Assembly: GCF_018388425.1 (NCBI RefSeq)
Contig: NZ_CP074406.1
Span: 2,790,001-2,854,000 of the forward strand
DNA: 64,000 nt
Direction of reading: 5' to 3'
Origin: Nocardioides faecalis
GTDB taxonomy: Bacteria; Actinomycetota; Actinomycetes; Propionibacteriales; Nocardioidaceae
In this document: positions 56,743 through 64,000 of the stretch, in pieces
Layout: every line of letters begins with the position of its first letter
How positions within the stretch are numbered: position 1 is the first letter of the stretch
Translations under genes and position numbers: made by a program
Notes under the pieces: generated by a model
Seen by the model: only the letters and a program-made list of their open reading frames with translations
Database searches by the model: none
Told to the model about the DNA's origin: nothing

Positions 56743-57282
56743 TCAGCACCACTTCTCGGCGAGGGTGGAGACCACGTTCAGGTTGCGGTTGGTGGCCACC
56801 ACGCCCAGGGAGCGCTCGACCCGGTAGGGATCGACGTTCCCGGCGACGTAGCCCGCGCCGAGCAGCACGTGCGCGGCACGGTCGCGCACCACGACCTCGT
56901 TCACCTCGTCGCTCGCCCCGACCACGGCCTCCACCCGCTCCGGGGTCGGCGCGGACTTGAGCAGGTAGATGTAGTGCCGCTCGAGCGTCGGCCTCGCCTC
57001 GCTGAGCTCCCGGGCGTGCGCGGCGATCGCGCGCAGCTCGGCGGGCGTGTAGACGACGGTGGGCACCTCGAAGCCCGTGTGCTGCAGGTACGCCGCCTCC
57101 AGCGCCGCCTCGACCTTCGCCCGCGAGCGCAGCGGGATGCTCAGCCGCACGTTGCCGGTGTTGATGTGGGTCGCGACGTCGGTCCCGCCGGCCGCCTCGG
57201 TGGCGGCGACGATGTCGGCCTTGGGGAACTTCCGCTTCGCGCCGAGGTTGATGGCGCGCAGGAACGCGACGTAGGTGGGCAT
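56743..57282 (-). CDS. DUF1697 protein
   Basis: A 179-aa protein with the family start MPTYVAFLRAINLGAKRKFP and the HINTGNVRLSIPLRSRAKVE block. DUF1697 members have an alpha/beta ferredoxin-like fold with unknown function, and some are annotated as pterin or nucleic-acid binding. It is on the same strand as the helicase gene that ends 35 nt upstream, so co-transcription is possible. ATG at 57282. Confidence 0.85.
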   Translation of the reverse strand: MPTYVAFLRAINLGAKRKFPKADIVAATEAAGGTDVATHINTGNVRLSIPLRSRAKVEAALEAAYLQHTGFEVPTVVYTPAELRAIAAHARELSEARPTLERHYIYLLKSAPTPERVEAVVGASDEVNEVVVRDRAAHVLLGAGYVAGNVDPYRVERSLGVVATNRNLNVVSTLAEKWC

Positions 57283-57317
57283 GAAGCGAGTGTCGTGCAC
57301 CCCGCCGACACGTGTCC

Positions 57318-59081
57318 TCAGGAGGACTTGCGCACCGCCCACTCGCGGATCCGGTCGATCCGCTTCTGCAGCTGCTCGGCGTTGGCGACCGCGGCCGCCG
57401 GTCCGCCGCACTCCTTGCGCAGGCTGGCGTGGATGACGCCGTGCGGCTGGTTCGTGCGGTGGTGCCAGGACCCGACGAGCCCGTTGAGCTCGCGGCGCAG
57501 CAGGGCGAGGTGCTCGTGCGTGGTGACGTCGGCCAGCGAGTCCGCAGGCCGCTCCGCAGCGGTCTCCTGCTTCGGCTTGCGCCGATCGGCCTGCCGCTGC
57601 TGCAGCAGGGCGCGGACCTGGCCGGGCTCGAGCAGGCCGGGGATGCCGAGGAAGTCCATCTCCTCCTCCGAGCCGACCTTGACCTCGCCCTCGTGGCCGA
57701 ACTGCGCGCCGTCGTACACGGCGTGGTCGAAGCGGGCCTCCGAGCCCAGGGCCTCGAAGGGCAGCGAGTCGAGGTCGTCGGAGGCGGCGTCCCCGGCGTT
57801 GGCCGCGGCGAGCAGGTCGTTCTCGGCGGCGAAGATGTCGTCGTCGCTGCTCACCTTGCGCTTGAGCACGTGGTCGCGCTGCTTCTCCAGCTCCGCGGCG
57901 AAGGTGAGCAGGTTCGGCGCCGAGGGCAGGAAGACCGAGGCGATCTCGCCCCGGGTCCGGGCGCGCACGAAGCGGCCGACGGCCTGGGCGAAGAAGAGCG
58001 GCGTCGAGGTGGTCGTCGCCCAGACACCGACGGCCAGCCGAGGCACGTCGACGCCCTCGGAGACCATCCGCACCGCCACCATCCAGCGGGAGTCGCCGGC
58101 GCTGAACTCGGAGATCTTCTTCGACGAGGCCTTCTCGTCGGAGAGCACCACGGTCGCGCCCTCGCCGGTGATCGCGCGCAGCAGCTTGGCGTAGGCCCGC
58201 GCGTGCTCCTGGTCGCTGGCGATCACCAGTCCCCCGGCGTCCGGCACGTGCCGACGCACCTCCGAGAGCCGCTTGTCGGCGGCCGCCAGCACCGAGGGCA
58301 TCCAGGAGCCCTTCGGGTCGAGCGCGGTGCGCAGCGCCTGGGAGGTCATGTCCTTGGTCAGCGGGTCGCCGAGGCTGGCCACCACCTCGTCACCGGCGCG
58401 GGTGCGCCACTGCATCTGGCCCGAGTAGGCCAGGAACAGCACCGGACGCACCACGTGGTCGGCCAGCGCCTCGGCGTAGCCGTAGGTGTAGTCCGCCACC
58501 GAGGCCGGGACGCCGTCCGGGCCGGGGGCGTAGGTGACGAACGGGATCGGGTTGATGTCGGAGCGGAACGGCGTCCCGGTCAGCGCGAGACGACGCGCGG
58601 CGGGCTCGAACGCCTCGCGGACGCCCTCGCCCCAGCTCAGCGAGTCACCGGCGTGGTGGATCTCGTCGAGGATCACCAGCGTCCGGAACCGCTCCGTGCG
58701 GATGCGCAGGGCCAGCGGGTTGACCCCGACGCCGGCGTAGGTGACCGCGACGCCGACGTAGTCGCTGGAGATCTTGCCCTTGCCGGCGGCGTACGTCGGG
58801 TCGATGGGGATCCCGGCCCGCGCGGCGGCCTCGGCCCACTGCATCTTCAGGTGCTCGGTGGGCGCGACGATGATCAGCCGGTCCACGATGCGCCGCCCGA
58901 GCAGCTCGGAGGCCACGGTGAGCGCGAAGGTGGTCTTCCCGGCGCCGGGGGTGGCGACGGCGAGGTAGTCGCGCGGGTTGCGGGTGAGGTAGTCGGAGAG
59001 CGCAGCCGACTGCCAGGCGCGCAGCGACGGCGCGGTGCCCCAGGCGGCTCGCTCCGGCCAGGCCGGACCGAGTGAGGTCAT
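57318..59081 (-). CDS. DExH-box helicase (SF2, XPB/type III restriction-like)
   Basis: A 587-aa ATPase. Q-motif-like LRAWQSAALSDYL, Walker A VATPGAGKTTFALTVASELL (~residue 45), DEIHHAGD as DExH (~145), LTGTPFRSDINPIPF (motif III), and C-terminal motifs VRMVSEGVDVPRLAVGVWAT and FFAQAVGRFVRARTRGEIAS (motif VI, QAVGRFVRAR). The C-terminal 150 residues are a specific helical domain with LLQQRQADRRKPKQE. It is typical of a conserved actinobacterial helicase next to DUF3039. ATG at 59081 overlaps that gene's stop. Confidence 0.92.
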   Translation of the reverse strand: MTSLGPAWPERAAWGTAPSLRAWQSAALSDYLTRNPRDYLAVATPGAGKTTFALTVASELLGRRIVDRLIIVAPTEHLKMQWAEAAARAGIPIDPTYAAGKGKISSDYVGVAVTYAGVGVNPLALRIRTERFRTLVILDEIHHAGDSLSWGEGVREAFEPAARRLALTGTPFRSDINPIPFVTYAPGPDGVPASVADYTYGYAEALADHVVRPVLFLAYSGQMQWRTRAGDEVVASLGDPLTKDMTSQALRTALDPKGSWMPSVLAAADKRLSEVRRHVPDAGGLVIASDQEHARAYAKLLRAITGEGATVVLSDEKASSKKISEFSAGDSRWMVAVRMVSEGVDVPRLAVGVWATTTSTPLFFAQAVGRFVRARTRGEIASVFLPSAPNLLTFAAELEKQRDHVLKRKVSSDDDIFAAENDLLAAANAGDAASDDLDSLPFEALGSEARFDHAVYDGAQFGHEGEVKVGSEEEMDFLGIPGLLEPGQVRALLQQRQADRRKPKQETAAERPADSLADVTTHEHLALLRRELNGLVGSWHHRTNQPHGVIHASLRKECGGPAAAVANAEQLQKRIDRIREWAVRKSS

Positions 59082-59353
59082 GCGTTCGGACCGGACCCCT
59101 GGCCGGGGGTGTCGTCGGACATCGACTCCCAGACCTCCTTGCAGTCCGGGCAGACCGGGAACTTCTCCGGCGCCCGGCTCGGCACCCAGACCTTGCCGCA
59201 CAGCGCGACGACGGGGGTGCCCATGACCATGGCCTCGGTGAGCTTGTCCTTGTCCACGTAGTGGGAGAACCGCTCGTGGTCACCCTCGTCGGTCGGGACG
59301 GTCCTCCGGTCCTCGCGGACGTCGGTGTCTGTCGAGAATCCGATCGTGGTCAC
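59078..59353 (-). CDS. DUF3039 zinc-ribbon-like protein
   Basis: A 91-aa protein with HERFSHYVDKDKLTEAMVMG and a cysteine cluster CGKVWVPSRAPEKFPVCPDC (three Cys plus a possible His from HYV). The DUF3039 family may bind zinc; function unknown. GTG at 59353 (VTTIGFSTD) is chosen over the upstream ATG at 59374. It is coupled to the helicase by an ATGA overlap. Confidence 0.85.
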   Translation of the reverse strand: MTTIGFSTDTDVREDRRTVPTDEGDHERFSHYVDKDKLTEAMVMGTPVVALCGKVWVPSRAPEKFPVCPDCKEVWESMSDDTPGQGSGPNA

Positions 59354-59449
59354 GCGCCCCACTCTAGTCACCACCGGGCGACCTCCGGCATCGCCGGCGA
59401 CCCCACCCGGTGCCCCGGTGTGACCTGAGCGGGGTCCTCCGGCGAGGCC

Positions 59450-60034
59450 TCAGTTGAGGTCGGGGTCCGCGGGCCGGGTGGCGTGGAAGGCGAGGTCCCC
59501 GGGCTGGCGGCGCAGCACCCGACGCCACAGCCCACCGGCCTCCTCACCGAAGGCGTCGTCGGGCTCGCCGGGTACGACGTACCAGGTGCCCTCGGCGACC
59601 TCGGCCTCGAGCTGGCCGGCGCCCCAGCCGGCGTACCCGGCAAAGATGCGCAGCCGGTCCACGGTGCCGGCGACGAGCTCGTGGGGGGTGTCCAGGTCCA
59701 GCAGGCCGACGCGGCCCCAGAGCCGCTGGAAGCCTGCGGCGTGCTCGCCACCGGGAGCGGCGAGCGCGACGGCGAGCGCGCCGTCGGTGGAGACCGGGCC
59801 GCCCTGGAACAGCACCTCCGGCTCCTCCACGACGTCACCCCACTCCCCCAGCACGGCGGAGACGGGCAGCGCCGTGGGCCGGTTGAGGACGACCCCGAGC
59901 GCGCCGTCGTCGTTCACGTCGAGCAGCAGCACGACCGTGTCGGCGAAGTTGGGGTCCAACAGGCCGGGCGTGGCCAGAAGGAGCCGACCCGGTGCGAGGT
60001 CGGCGGGACCGAGGGGGCTCGCCGCACTGGACAT
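59450..60034 (-). CDS. YqgE/AlgH family (UPF0301) protein
   Basis: A 194-aa protein: GRLLLATPGLLDPNFADTVV, GALGVVLNRPTALPVSAVLG and VLFQGGPVSTDGALAVALAA, then the family's RIFAGYAGWGAGQLEAEVAE near residue 125. YqgE is a small beta-barrel-like protein of unknown biochemical role, sometimes called a transcriptional regulator. ATG at 60034 follows GGATGATGGAGGC. Monocistronic. Confidence 0.93.
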   Translation of the reverse strand: MSSAASPLGPADLAPGRLLLATPGLLDPNFADTVVLLLDVNDDGALGVVLNRPTALPVSAVLGEWGDVVEEPEVLFQGGPVSTDGALAVALAAPGGEHAAGFQRLWGRVGLLDLDTPHELVAGTVDRLRIFAGYAGWGAGQLEAEVAEGTWYVVPGEPDDAFGEEAGGLWRRVLRRQPGDLAFHATRPADPDLN

Positions 60035-60097
60035 GCCTCCATCATCCACCCGACGCGGCGCCCGAGCCATGGTCACCCCGGGGGCCCGGACGTGGCA

Positions 60098-60143
60098 CAG
60101 CCCCGGCCCCGGCAGGAGGGAGGGAGTGCCGGGACCGGGGCTG
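60098..60143 (-). terminator. Hairpin after the 60207-60770 gene
   Basis: CAGCCCCGGCCCCGGCA (60098-60114) pairs with TGCCGGGACCGGGGCTG (60127-60143) with one mismatch, 12-nt loop. It is 63 nt past the stop of the leftward hypothetical gene, before the yqgE start. Confidence 0.7.
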
Positions 60144-60206
60144 CGTGGAGGGAGCCGGCGCTGGGAGGGAGGCGCGCCGGGTCCGTGGACGGTGGGCTGG
60201 GTCGCC

Positions 60207-60770
60207 TCAGGCGGCGACGAACGCGCGCAGGCGCTCCAGCAGCGAGCCGCGGGGCTGCGGCTCGACGGCGTCGGCAGGGTCGGCGAAGGCGACGTCGGGG
60301 GCGATCGGCGGCAGCTCGCGGTGCAGCTCGCGGGCCCGCTCCTCGAGCACGGCGCCGACGCGGCGCGCGCCTTCGCCGGAGATGGAGGCGCGTCCGGCGT
60401 TGACGGCGAGCAGGTGGCGCTCCTTGGCCGTGGCGGCCCTCATGGCGCGGGCCATGGCGTCGCTGGTGGGCTCGTCGCGGTAGTGGTCCAGGATCAGCCG
60501 CACGCCGGGCAGCAGGTGCGCGGTGTTGCTCCACGCGATGGCGACGGCCTCGTCGAGGTTCATCGGCTGGTGCGCCAGCATCGCCTCGATCTGTCCGGCC
60601 AGGCGGGTGTGCCACTTGAGGGTGAGGGCGCCCAGGAGGTCGAGCTCGTCGGCGAAGGTCTCCGTGACGCCGTCGACGTCCATGGGCAGCAGGCCGTCGC
60701 GGCGCACGGCCGAGGCGGCGATCACGGCGCGAAGGGTCTCGCCGCGGGAGTGGTAGGCCTTCCAGGTCAT
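60207..60770 (-). CDS. Conserved actinobacterial hypothetical protein (187 aa)
   Basis: A helical soluble protein with no signal peptide: ETLRAVIAASAVRRDGLLPM, DELDLLGALTLKWHTRLAGQ, EAVAIAWSNTAHLLPGVRLI and the basic/Ala-rich TAKERHLLAVNAGRA region. I do not recognise a named domain. ATG at 60770 follows GAGGAGCTGACC. It is divergent from the TetR gene, and the shared 226-bp gap contains palindromic elements, so that regulator may control it. Confidence 0.65.
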   Translation of the reverse strand: MTWKAYHSRGETLRAVIAASAVRRDGLLPMDVDGVTETFADELDLLGALTLKWHTRLAGQIEAMLAHQPMNLDEAVAIAWSNTAHLLPGVRLILDHYRDEPTSDAMARAMRAATAKERHLLAVNAGRASISGEGARRVGAVLEERARELHRELPPIAPDVAFADPADAVEPQPRGSLLERLRAFVAA

Positions 60771-60857
60771 GGTCAGCTCCTCGTGGGTTCGTGCTGCAGG
60801 TCGCACGCAGCACGGTCGCTGCGGTCGAGGTCTTGCGGTGGGCCGGGTCGGACCGTC

Positions 60858-60879
60858 GGTATCCAACATACCTTGGGTA
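60858..60879. promoter_or_regulatory. Overlapping inverted repeats in the divergent promoter
   Basis: GGTAT-CCAAC-ATACC (60858-60872) overlaps TACC-TTG-GGTA (60869-60879). It sits in the gap between the hypothetical (start 60770) and the TetR gene (start 60997), which is the expected place for a TetR operator. Confidence 0.5.
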
Positions 60880-60996
60880 CGTACTTCGAGTATGGAGCAA
60901 ACCGCGGGTATGCCAAACGCGGATCCGCGTGATCCCGCCCACTGCGCCGCGTGACCGCTGTCACCTCTGAGCCTCGGACTTCCCTATGCTGGCTGC

Positions 60997-61716
60997 GTGA
61001 CGAAGGCGTCGGTGTCGAAGTTGGTCCCCAAGGTCCCGGGCGGCAGCCTGCGTGCGTCGTACTCGGCCTCGACGAAGCGCGCGCTCGTGGACGTGGCCGA
61101 GAAGCTCTTCGCCGAGAAGGGCTACGCAGCCACCTCCCTCGACGCGATCGTCGCCGGGGCGCGGGTCACCAAGGGCGCGCTCTACCACCACTTCGCCGGC
61201 AAGCAGGCGCTCTTCGAGGCCGTCTTCGAGCGCGTCGAGCAGGAGTCCTCGAAGCGGATCCAGAAGGCGCTGCGCAGCGAGCGCGACCCGTGGGAGAAGG
61301 CCCTGAAGGGGCTGCGGTCCTTCCTCGAGGTCGTGCAGGAGAACCGGTACCGCCGGATCGTCATCCAGGACGGCCCCGCCGTGCTCGGCTACGAGCGCTA
61401 CCGCGAGCAGGAGGAGCGCTCGACGTTCGCCAACATCGTCGAGATCGTCCGGGGCACGCTCGAGGCCGGCGACTGGGAGCTCGACGAGGACATGCTGCAG
61501 ACCTTCGCGCGGATCTTCTTCGGCGCGATGTCCTCGGCCGGGGAGTCCGTGGCCACGGCCGACGACCCCGAGGCGGCAGCACGCCGGGTGGAAGGGGCGA
61601 TCGGCTTCCTGCTCGCCGGTGTGCAGAGCCTGGTCTCCCAGGGCCTCGACCTCTCCGACGCGCTGATGACCGTGCGCGTCACCGGTGCCGACAACGACGG
61701 CGGCGCGCAGGCCTGA
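60997..61716 (+). CDS. TetR-family transcriptional regulator
   Basis: A 239-aa regulator. The N-terminal ~25 residues are basic, then the HTH STKRALVDVAEKLFAEKGYA with recognition part SLDAIVAGARVTKGALYHHF. The C-terminal ligand domain (~80-225) contains RIFFGAMSSAGESVATAD typical of TetR_C groups. GTG at 60997. Inducer unknown; divergent gene and inverted repeats suggest it controls itself and the neighbour. Confidence 0.9.
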   Translation: MTKASVSKLVPKVPGGSLRASYSASTKRALVDVAEKLFAEKGYAATSLDAIVAGARVTKGALYHHFAGKQALFEAVFERVEQESSKRIQKALRSERDPWEKALKGLRSFLEVVQENRYRRIVIQDGPAVLGYERYREQEERSTFANIVEIVRGTLEAGDWELDEDMLQTFARIFFGAMSSAGESVATADDPEAAARRVEGAIGFLLAGVQSLVSQGLDLSDALMTVRVTGADNDGGAQA

Positions 61717-61745
61717 GGCCTGCGCGCCGCCTGTTCACGCTGGAG

Positions 61746-61778
61746 TCACGCGCGCCTCACGCGCGCCTCACGCGCGCC
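61746..61778. repeat. 11-bp tandem repeat (three copies)
   Basis: TCACGCGCGCC repeated three times without change, in the 72-bp convergent gap between the TetR gene and the DUF3048 gene. The repeat is GC-rich and could form alternate hairpins that stop both transcripts. Confidence 0.75.
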
Positions 61779-61788
61779 TCGACCTTGC

Positions 61789-62805
61789 TCACTTGCCGAA
61801 GGTGACCGAGCCGCCGGCGGAGTCGACCGGGACGAGCTCGATCCAGACCTTGCCGGCCGGCACCTTCAGCGTGCCCTCCGCGGTGGTCAGCTTCAGCGGC
61901 GAGCTGAGCTTCTTCTTCGACCACTCGCCCTCGACGACGGTGCCGTTGTGGAACAGCTGGGCCTGCCCGCCGCCACGGAACCGGCTCTCGGGCACGAAGT
62001 TGCCCGCCGGGTCGCGGTAGCCCGCGTCGACCACGTCGACGCGCAGCACGAGGACCGTGTCCGGCTTGAACCGGTCACCCTCGGCCGCGAACGAGTTGGT
62101 GTTGACGTACGTGCCGTTCTTGAACTGCCAGTTCGTGGTGTGCCTGCCGAAGTCGGCGGCGATGGTCGTCGCCACCGCCCCCTCGGGCAGGTCCTGCGGC
62201 GTGCCCCACGGGAGGTAGTCGGCGGGCCGCTCGTTCTTGCCGTCCTCGGCGGCCTTGCCGACCGCGGCCAGGCTGGTGAACAGGTTGTACGGCGCGTAGC
62301 GACCCTGCTTGCGGAAGTAGCCCGGACCGCCCTCGGTGAAGAACTTCACGCCGGCCTCGTCGAGCCGGCCGATGGTCGGGGCCGCGGCGCCGCTCGCGGC
62401 GATCACGGCGTCGACCGGGGTGACGATGCCGATGTCGCTGGCGCGCATCGACCGCACCGGGCCGATCTCCTTGGGCAGCCGCGAGTAGTAGAACGCCGCC
62501 AGGCGGGTGATGCCGCCCTCGACGAGCTCCTCCACGACCATGTCCGCCTTGCCGAGGCCGACCTGCGGCGCGCTGGACTTGGAGTTGTCGATCTTGGCGA
62601 CCACCACCGGGTGGTCCAGCTCGACCTCGGTGTCGGTCTCCTCGCCCGTCAGCGGCCAGGTGGCGGGCACCTCGGGCTCGGGCGCCGACGAGGTCTCTCC
62701 CGACGCGGGCTTCTTCTCCTCCTCTCCTCCACCGCAGCCGGTGAGCACCAGGCTCAGCGCGAGGAGGGAGGCGGGCAGGGCAGAGCGGAGGATCGACGTA
62801 CGCAC
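61789..62805 (-). CDS. DUF3048 surface lipoprotein
   Basis: A ~338-aa lipoprotein with signal and lipobox LVLTGCGGG. The DUF3048 domain spans residues ~60-335: VVVAKIDNSKSSAPQVGLGK, VVEELVEGGITRLAAFYYSR, GPVRSMRASDIGIVTPVDAV and the C-terminal LVPVDSAGG. The family (YerB-like) is linked to cell-wall or sporulation-related roles without a defined reaction. The GTG at 62805 sits after a CACACT hexamer suggestive of a leaderless start; ATG 62823, six codons upstream, is an alternative. Confidence 0.85.
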   Translation of the reverse strand: MRTSILRSALPASLLALSLVLTGCGGGEEEKKPASGETSSAPEPEVPATWPLTGEETDTEVELDHPVVVAKIDNSKSSAPQVGLGKADMVVEELVEGGITRLAAFYYSRLPKEIGPVRSMRASDIGIVTPVDAVIAASGAAAPTIGRLDEAGVKFFTEGGPGYFRKQGRYAPYNLFTSLAAVGKAAEDGKNERPADYLPWGTPQDLPEGAVATTIAADFGRHTTNWQFKNGTYVNTNSFAAEGDRFKPDTVLVLRVDVVDAGYRDPAGNFVPESRFRGGGQAQLFHNGTVVEGEWSKKKLSSPLKLTTAEGTLKVPAGKVWIELVPVDSAGGSVTFGK

Positions 62806-62841
62806 GCCGCCAGTGTGGACCATGGGGGCCTGATGCGACGA

Positions 62842-62870
62842 AGCCGCTCCCGCGTGTCGCGGGAGCGGCT
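62842..62870 (-). terminator. Hairpin terminator after the fabG-like gene
   Basis: AGCCGCTCCCGCG (62842-62854) and CGCGGGAGCGGCT (62858-62870) with loop TGT. It lies 25 nt past the fabG stop (62895) in its direction of transcription. Confidence 0.8.
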
Positions 62871-62894
62871 CGTCAGGCACGGCAGGCGCTGCGA

Positions 62895-63665
62895 TCAGGT
62901 GCCCAGCGAGACGCCGCCGTCGACGTAGATCGTCTGGCCGGTGATGTACGACGACTCGTCGGCCGACAGGAACGTGACCGCGGCGGCGATGTCCTCGGGG
63001 TAGCCGATCCGGCGCACCGGGTTGGCCTCGGCGTTGAGCTTGAAGAACTCGTCGGGCTCCATCTTCAGCCGCACCGCGGTGGCCTCGGTCATCTCGGTGA
63101 CGATGAAGCCGGGGGCGACCGCGTTGACGTTGATGCCGAACGGGCCGAGCTCGATGCCGAGGGTGCGGGTGAAGCCCTGGATGCCCATCTTGGCCGCGGA
63201 GTAGTTGGCCTGGCCGCGGTTGCCCAGCGCGGAGACGCTGGAGATGTTCACGATCTTGCCGTAGCGCTGCTCGACGAAGTGCTTCTGAGCGGCCTTGGAC
63301 ATCAAGAACGCGCCCTTGAGGTGCACGCCCATGACAAGGTCCCAGTCCTCCTCGGTCATCTTGAACAGCAGGTTGTCGCGGGTGATGCCGGCGTTGTTCA
63401 CCAGCACGTGGATGCCGCCGAGCTCGCTGACCACGCGCTCGACGGCGGCCTCGACCGAGGCGCCGTCGGACACGTTCGCGCCGACGCCGATCGCCTTCGC
63501 GCCCTCGACCAGCGGCAGCCGGGCGGCGGCCTCGGCGGCGGCGGACTCGTCGAGGTCGACGATCGCCACCGACGCACCCTCCTCGGCGAACCGGGTGGCG
63601 GTGCCGAACCCGATGCCCCGCGCGGAACCGGTGATGACGGCGATACGCCCGTCGAAACGACCCAT
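62895..63665 (-). CDS. fabG: FabG-type 3-oxoacyl-ACP reductase (SDR family)
   Basis: A 256-aa classical short-chain dehydrogenase. NAD(P) motif VITGSARGIGFGTATRFAEE (residues ~10-29), VDLDES with an Asp after beta-2 that favours NAD over NADP, NNAG at ~90, catalytic Ser in VNISSVSALG and YSAAK (Tyr and Lys, ~160), and C-terminal GQTIYVDGG. It reduces 3-oxoacyl thioesters; the NAD preference suggests a beta-oxidation or polyketide side role is also possible. ATG at 63665; monocistronic. Confidence 0.9.
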   Translation of the reverse strand: MGRFDGRIAVITGSARGIGFGTATRFAEEGASVAIVDLDESAAAEAAARLPLVEGAKAIGVGANVSDGASVEAAVERVVSELGGIHVLVNNAGITRDNLLFKMTEEDWDLVMGVHLKGAFLMSKAAQKHFVEQRYGKIVNISSVSALGNRGQANYSAAKMGIQGFTRTLGIELGPFGINVNAVAPGFIVTEMTEATAVRLKMEPDEFFKLNAEANPVRRIGYPEDIAAAVTFLSADESSYITGQTIYVDGGVSLGT

Positions 63666-63758
63666 GTGTGCTTCCCTCTCACTCGGTGCTGCTCACCCGG
63701 AGCGCCCGGGCGACATCGGGGGCAGCCTACGCGGAGCGCACCCGCCCGGGGCCGGTCC

Positions 63759-64000
63759 TCACACAGCGGGCAGGGCTGCGCGCAGCCGGGCCGCGTGCTC
63801 GGCGGCCTCGCCGTCGCCGTACTTGCGGCGGGGCCAGAAGAAGCCGCGCAGGCCGTCGCCCTTCGTGCGCGGCACCACGTGCAGGTGCAGGTGCGGCACG
63901 GACTGGCTGACGGTGTTGTTGATCGCCACGAAGCTGCCCTGGGCGCCGAGCCCGTCGACGACCGCGGCGGCCAGCCGCTGGGCCGCGACCAGGAACGGCT
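63759..64000 (-). CDS. HIT-family nucleotide hydrolase/transferase (C-terminal part)
   Basis: The last ~80 residues of a histidine triad protein, cut by the right window edge. The HIT motif SQSVPHLHLHVVPRTKGD (HxHxHxx) is visible, preceded by GSFVAINNTVSQ. Such enzymes hydrolyse AMP- or phosphoramidate-linked substrates. The C-terminus after FFWPRRKYGDGEAAEH is short. Confidence 0.9.
   Translation of the reverse strand, partial: PFLVAAQRLAAAVVDGLGAQGSFVAINNTVSQSVPHLHLHVVPRTKGDGLRGFFWPRRKYGDGEAAEHAARLRAALPAV

Overview
The window is high-GC, densely coded DNA with many GTG starts and 4-nt start/stop overlaps. The gene content is actinobacterial: mycothiol-type DinB enzyme, mec-cysO-cysM, DUF2017/3039/3048/3152 proteins, WYL regulators, FTR1-type EfeUOB. 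It looks most like Nocardioides or a close relative in the Propionibacteriales; this is inferred from gene content only. About 60 protein genes, four tRNA genes and several decayed genes are visible.

Layout. 1-3018: persulfide module (TauE/SafE exporter fragment, rhodanese-MBL persulfide dioxygenase fusion, divergent CsoR/CstR-type repressor, palindromic operators between them) and a DinB/maleylpyruvate-isomerase-like gene whose start codon lies in a 17-bp hairpin. 3020-5050: decayed zone with an internally deleted ECF sigma gene, its membrane-protein partner, an IS3 transposase stub and a 26-bp direct repeat, ending at tRNA-Arg(TCT). 5215-8979: catalase-like protein, MauE/DsbA/adenosine deaminase operon, orn. 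9041-21339: tRNA-His followed by about 12.2 kb bounded by an exact 22-bp copy of the tRNA 3' end. The cargo is efeUOB behind two IdeR/DmdR1-like boxes, then three large secreted proteins on the same strand. Fragments of a flavin monooxygenase and possibly of an excisionase lie at the far end.

21417-33603: histone-like protein, MarR-GNAT fusion with palindromic operator, broken pirin, universal stress protein, AI-2E-family permease, phytoene-desaturase-like oxidoreductase, tRNA-Lys, DoxX, then a SNF2 helicase with two WYL regulators. 33758-36949: a six-gene leftward operon for an ECF-type nickel/cobalt importer plus DUF3618 and GroES-like genes; a sequence fitting the Nur (nickel) box lies at its head. 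37064-39045: Bcp peroxiredoxin, a membrane-anchored protein, and a short-variable-loop tRNA with anticodon UAG.

39071-56700: a block matching the mycobacterial clpS-DUF2017-mec-cysO-cysM-murI-MBL-rph-rdgB order, opened by insertions (ABC exporter plus two-component system; FkbM methyltransferase and desaturase; acyltransferase; DUF3152 protease-like protein; phosphodiesterase; a second ABC transporter). 56743-64000: DUF1697, DExH helicase with DUF3039, YqgE, a hypothetical, TetR regulator, DUF3048 lipoprotein, FabG-type reductase and the C-terminus of a HIT protein.

The best candidate for an undescribed system is the tRNA-His island. It looks like an iron-regulated operon in which EfeU, EfeO and EfeB are followed by a histidine-rich secreted protein and two secreted seven-bladed FG-GAP propellers.
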